A program made the translations under genes and the position numbers. A stretch of DNA of 64,000 nucleotides from Ancylobacter sp. WKF20. GTDB lineage: Bacteria; Pseudomonadota; Alphaproteobacteria; Rhizobiales; Xanthobacteraceae. Numbering within the stretch: position 1 is the first letter of the stretch; each line of letters begins with the position of its first letter. The notes beneath the pieces were generated by a model that saw only the letters and a program-made list of their open reading frames with translations, ran no database searches and was not told where the DNA came from. The DNA lies in assembly GCF_029760895.1 (NCBI RefSeq), contig NZ_CP121679.1, positions 3,888,001 through 3,952,000 on the forward strand. Direction: 5' to 3'. Shown one piece after another: positions 61,335 through 64,000 of this stretch.

Positions 61335-62240
61335 ATGGCCGCGTTTGATCTGGCAGAACTCAGAGACGATAGCTTCGTCATCCATTTCGGCGGAGAGGCG
61401 CACGACCTCGATGCTGAGACGTTCAGCAATACGCTGCTGGCATTGGCGGCAACCGTTGAAGCCATCAACTCCATTATCAATCCGGGCTTTTCCGCTGAAC
61501 TCCGCGTCGAAGAAGTCGGTCCTGGCAGCTTCCGGGTACGCCTCCGGAAGACAACAGCATCGCTAAAGAATCTGTTTTCAGACCGGCGCGTCGAAGCCAT
61601 CATTCTCTCGCTTGTTGCCAGCTTACTATACGATGCATTAAAGGGAGGCGCGCCGCCGCCCGTCATTGTCGTGAACACGAACGAGGTGATCGTCGAGTAT
61701 CAAGGCAATACGGTCGTGGTGCCGCGGGTTGTGTATGAAGCGAAGGCAAAGGTCGAGAAATCTACTGAAGTACGACGAGGTTTGACGCGTACCATTGAAG
61801 CCGTTGAGAAGGATCCAAGGGTTTATTCATTTGGCATTACGGCCGACCTGTCAGACCCCGTTCCGCTTATTGAGATCCCTCGCGCCAAATTCCTACAGGT
61901 GAAAGAGCACCTGCAACCTCTGCCTGACACGGAACGCCGCTTCGTCGATGAGGAAACTAGGGTTGTCGTGCACAAAGCGGTGTTTGAGAAGTCCGGTCGG
62001 AAGTGGGAATTCATATGGCAAGGAAGACGAATTTCCGCGCCCATCAGCGATATGGCATTTTTCGATAGCCTGAAGTCGCGTACAATTTCCATTGCTCAGG
62101 GCGATACGTTTGATGCTGTGCTGCGCATCTACCAGTCACGAGATCCATTCTCGGGCGTATGGATGCACGATAGCTACGAGATCGTGCGAATGGGCACCAA
62201 GGTCGCCTCAGCCGATCCGACTGTAAAGCTTGATATCTGA
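61335..62240 (+). CDS. Uncharacterised protein with one hydrophobic segment
   Basis: 301 residues from the ATG at 61335 (GGGG at 5 nt). I do not recognise a named family. Residues 1-75 look like an alpha/beta domain (FVIHFGGEAHDLDAETFSNT, SAELRVEEVGPGSFRVRLRK). A hydrophobic helix at about 86-104 (RVEAIILSLVASLLYDALKG) may be a membrane or interface helix. A basic and charged middle region follows, and a beta-rich C-terminal domain (VVVHKAVFEKSGRKWEFIWQ onward, DTFDAVLRIYQS). Lower GC than the core genes and isolated between gene-free stretches suggest recent transfer. Possible defence cargo, by location only. Confidence 0.65.
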   Translation: MAAFDLAELRDDSFVIHFGGEAHDLDAETFSNTLLALAATVEAINSIINPGFSAELRVEEVGPGSFRVRLRKTTASLKNLFSDRRVEAIILSLVASLLYDALKGGAPPPVIVVNTNEVIVEYQGNTVVVPRVVYEAKAKVEKSTEVRRGLTRTIEAVEKDPRVYSFGITADLSDPVPLIEIPRAKFLQVKEHLQPLPDTERRFVDEETRVVVHKAVFEKSGRKWEFIWQGRRISAPISDMAFFDSLKSRTISIAQGDTFDAVLRIYQSRDPFSGVWMHDSYEIVRMGTKVASADPTVKLDI

Positions 62241-62656
62241 CTTCACTGCTGCCGGCCATTGACTGACCGCGATGGGCGTCCTCGCACGTAACTTCAAGGA
62301 GCCTCGCGGCGGGCTCTCTCAACCACCAGCAGCGGCGAGCGGGTCGTGTTTCGCATGTCGCAGCCGCAGGTCTCAATGGCCGCATCGACCTAGGGTGTAG
62401 GTCAAGACGTGTCACCGGCGGTCGAACTGGGGGCGTGTCCGCTATTGGGGTGCGCGGCTGCACGGCAAACGTCTGAAATCGGGGCGCTTTCCTGACAGAT
62501 GGCTTCGGAGCCGATTGCGGTCTTTCCGGTTCCACCGCAAAAACGGAAAAAGCCCGACATGCTGCGTTTGACCGCATTGCGGCCGTCCACGCCCTGCCGA
62601 AGCCATGGCAGCTTCGACCGGCAGCGGTCGCTCGTTGAGTGAAAGCGGAGTGGCCG
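62241..62656. other. Gene-free region, decayed sequence
   Basis: 416 nt between convergent genes. Only short broken frames; fragments such as CGGTCGAACTGGGGGCGTGT look like the eroded repeat DNA found elsewhere in the island. Nothing functional could be supported. Confidence 0.4.
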
Positions 62657-63445
62657 CTACCTCATCCAGCTTCGCCGCTTATCCTGCTCCTCTAGCATCG
62701 TTGAGTCGTTGATAAGGATGAGAGTCAAGGTTTCGTCGGGACCGGATCGCATGGTTTGTTCTTGCACCTCGAACCGATCAGCGTCCCTGCGATCAAACCA
62801 TGCATCGGCTCCAATCTTCCGCGGAATGGAATCATCCTGATTCTCACCGAATTGAACGCCGAAGGCGAAGCTCTCTGCATGGAGGAAGTCTTGTGGGAAC
62901 CACTTCTGTGGCACGCTGGGGGCGCGGGTGAACCATTTCCGGCCTTTGGGGCCGTGACAGACGAGGAGGGCGGGAGAGTGGTCGCTCTCGACGAGACGGA
63001 TCGCGGTTGCGGGGCGGCTGGTTTTGAACATATCGGCGAGCGCGTTGACCGCCTTGAAGGTGAGCTTTCCCTGCTGACGGGCAAGCGGCTTGAAGAGGTA
63101 ATGGGGCATCAGAAGATCGGCGGCGTAGCCGTCGGCCGCCCGTTCCGGCGACAGCGCGTCGCGCGGCCGGTACTCCTCAAGGCGGCAGGCAAGGCACTTG
63201 CCGCGATGATGGTGCCAATGCCCCAATTCGTGCGCGATCGAGAATCGCTTGCGCCGATAGGCGCTGTTGGCGTTGACGGTGATGATCGCCTCGTCGCCAT
63301 GGCCGATGATCCTAGCCTCGCAGCCATCGAGCGGGCGAAACCGGACCCTTGCATTGACATGGTAGGCAATCGCCTCAAGGTCGATCTCGTCCGGTTCGGT
63401 GATCCCTAACTCCTGAAGGAGCCGTTCGGCATGCGAGACCGCCAT
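62657..63445 (-). CDS. ImmA/IrrE-type metallopeptidase domain protein
   Basis: 262 residues. The zinc motif is H72-E-L-G-H76 in RFSIAHELGHWHHHRGKC, with the third ligand expected in ERAADGYAADLLMP (E/D around 100); this is the ImmA/IrrE (DUF955) signature. The C-terminal half (about 130-262) is extra and unrecognised. Relatives cleave repressors and switch on mobile elements or stress genes. Its ATG overlaps the stop of the upstream small gene (ATGA), so the two are translated together. Confidence 0.85.
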   Translation of the reverse strand: MAVSHAERLLQELGITEPDEIDLEAIAYHVNARVRFRPLDGCEARIIGHGDEAIITVNANSAYRRKRFSIAHELGHWHHHRGKCLACRLEEYRPRDALSPERAADGYAADLLMPHYLFKPLARQQGKLTFKAVNALADMFKTSRPATAIRLVESDHSPALLVCHGPKGRKWFTRAPSVPQKWFPQDFLHAESFAFGVQFGENQDDSIPRKIGADAWFDRRDADRFEVQEQTMRSGPDETLTLILINDSTMLEEQDKRRSWMR

Positions 63446-63885
63446 CAGGGCTTTCCGCCCTGGTCGTCGGGAGGAAGGGCCCCAAGCTCCCGCAGGTCGT
63501 CGAGCATTCCGAGAATGTCGTGGTCGGAAAGCTCGCTCTCTTTCCGCGCGGCGAGCGTCACCCGCTGGGGGATGCCTGGCGTATTCGCGACGGCGCGCAG
63601 CCGCATACGCGCCGCCTCCATGTCGATCGGGCCGGACGACGCGACCGGCACCGGACTGCGGCTCGCGGCGGCACCTGCCTTGGCGGCGGCGAGGCGCTTC
63701 TTGTTAGCGACTAGGACGCTCTTATCGAAGAGCTCGCGCATTTCGGCCGCGTGGCGATCGGGATCGCCGTGCGTGTCACGGAGTTCGGCCAGAATGTCCT
63801 CGTCGGACGTGTTGAGAATGTCATCGACAAGGGCATCGGCCAGCCGGTTGAGCGCATTACGCTCCTTTTTGTCGTTGCCGGTCAT
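63445..63885 (-). CDS. Small protein coupled to the ImmA-like gene
   Basis: 146 residues from MTGNDKKERNALNRLADALV (ATG at 63885). This start overlaps the upstream stop as ATGA and has GAGGG about 9 nt ahead; an in-frame ATG at 63894 sits directly on that GAGGG and is less likely. Two acidic helical ends (LVDDILNTSDEDILAELRDTHGDPDRHA; SELSDHDILGMLDDLRELGAL) flank an Ala/Ser/Pro-rich middle. No family recognised. Operon position suggests it is the partner, perhaps the substrate or a regulator, of the metallopeptidase. Confidence 0.7.
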   Translation of the reverse strand: MTGNDKKERNALNRLADALVDDILNTSDEDILAELRDTHGDPDRHAAEMRELFDKSVLVANKKRLAAAKAGAAASRSPVPVASSGPIDMEAARMRLRAVANTPGIPQRVTLAARKESELSDHDILGMLDDLRELGALPPDDQGGKP

Positions 63886-64000
63886 GGCTTCCATCCCTCG
63901 GGGTACTGCTTGTCAATCCTGCGGCGGATCAGCTTGCGCTTGCTGTCGTAGGCGGTCTTGTCGAGACCGGACAACTCGCGCAACTCCTCCGCATTCATCT
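63882..64000 (-). CDS. Small or partial unknown protein at the window edge
   Basis: The minus frame from the window end reads MNAEELRELSGLDKTAYDSK, then RKLIRRRIDKQYPEGWKP and stop at 63884-63882. The Met at 63998 may be a true start (38 residues) or an internal residue of a longer gene cut by the edge. The stop overlaps the next ATG, so it belongs to the same operon. The basic, helical sequence with ELSGLDKTAYDSKRK could be a DNA-binding segment. Confidence 0.5.
   Translation of the reverse strand, partial: MNAEELRELSGLDKTAYDSKRKLIRRRIDKQYPEGWKP

Overview
The window looks like the chromosome of a GC-rich alphaproteobacterium of the order Hyphomicrobiales, plausibly Xanthobacteraceae (Ancylobacter/Starkeya/Xanthobacter type). 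This is inferred from the gene order (ubiA next to rsmE and gshA; lptC-lptA-lptB-rpoN-hpf-ptsN; rpmH-rnpA-yidC-engB), the high GC third positions and the palindromic intergenic repeats. No taxonomic search was possible.

Bases 1 to about 21,300 are conserved core. On the left, gshA (cut by the window edge), ybdK and rsmE run on the minus strand. An exported hypothetical protein, ubiA and a short RNase D follow on the plus strand. Next come LPS export (lptC, lptA, lptB), sigma-54 (rpoN), long-form hpf, ptsN and a small HTH protein. A minus-strand block holds an exported hypothetical protein, a TbADH-like zinc alcohol dehydrogenase and the rpmH-rnpA-yidC-engB operon. A sensor kinase and a GH2-like glycosidase precede a tRNA-Arg(ACG).

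The accessory part starts right after this tRNA, the usual entry point of integrative elements, and runs to the window end; no integrase is in view. From 21.7 to 34.0 kb there is a broken lysR, a lysR/doxX/dsrE/tlpA redox cassette, decayed IS5 and IS3 pieces, and a catabolic module: D-2-hydroxyacid dehydrogenase, LysR, tripartite tricarboxylate transporter TctCBA, GLOD5-type VOC protein, CoA-transferase and HMG-CoA-lyase-family aldolase. An intact lysR (34.2-35.2 kb) resembling the broken one abuts a complete, translationally coupled mating-pair-formation operon trbBCDEJKLFGI plus a DUF2274 gene (35.1-44.6 kb, minus strand), like that of Tn4371-type conjugative elements but without traG or a relaxase here. 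A divergent Fic gene follows.

From 46.4 to 55.4 kb lies a second metabolic block: SDR dehydrogenase, ethanolamine-type permease, LuxR regulator, a second TctABC transporter, a tartrate/D-malate dehydrogenase and LysR. A broken DUF1275 gene leads into a less GC-rich stretch (56.5-64 kb) that looks like a defence or cargo island: a putative PD-(D/E)XK nuclease next to a HEPN RNase-like protein, an intact IS3-family element with an A7 frameshift site, a DUF2971 protein, an unrecognised protein, and an ImmA/IrrE-type metallopeptidase coupled to a small unknown protein. The most interesting candidates for something new are the nuclease/HEPN pair and its island neighbours, the ImmA-like operon at the right edge, and the strong inverted repeats between trbB and fic.
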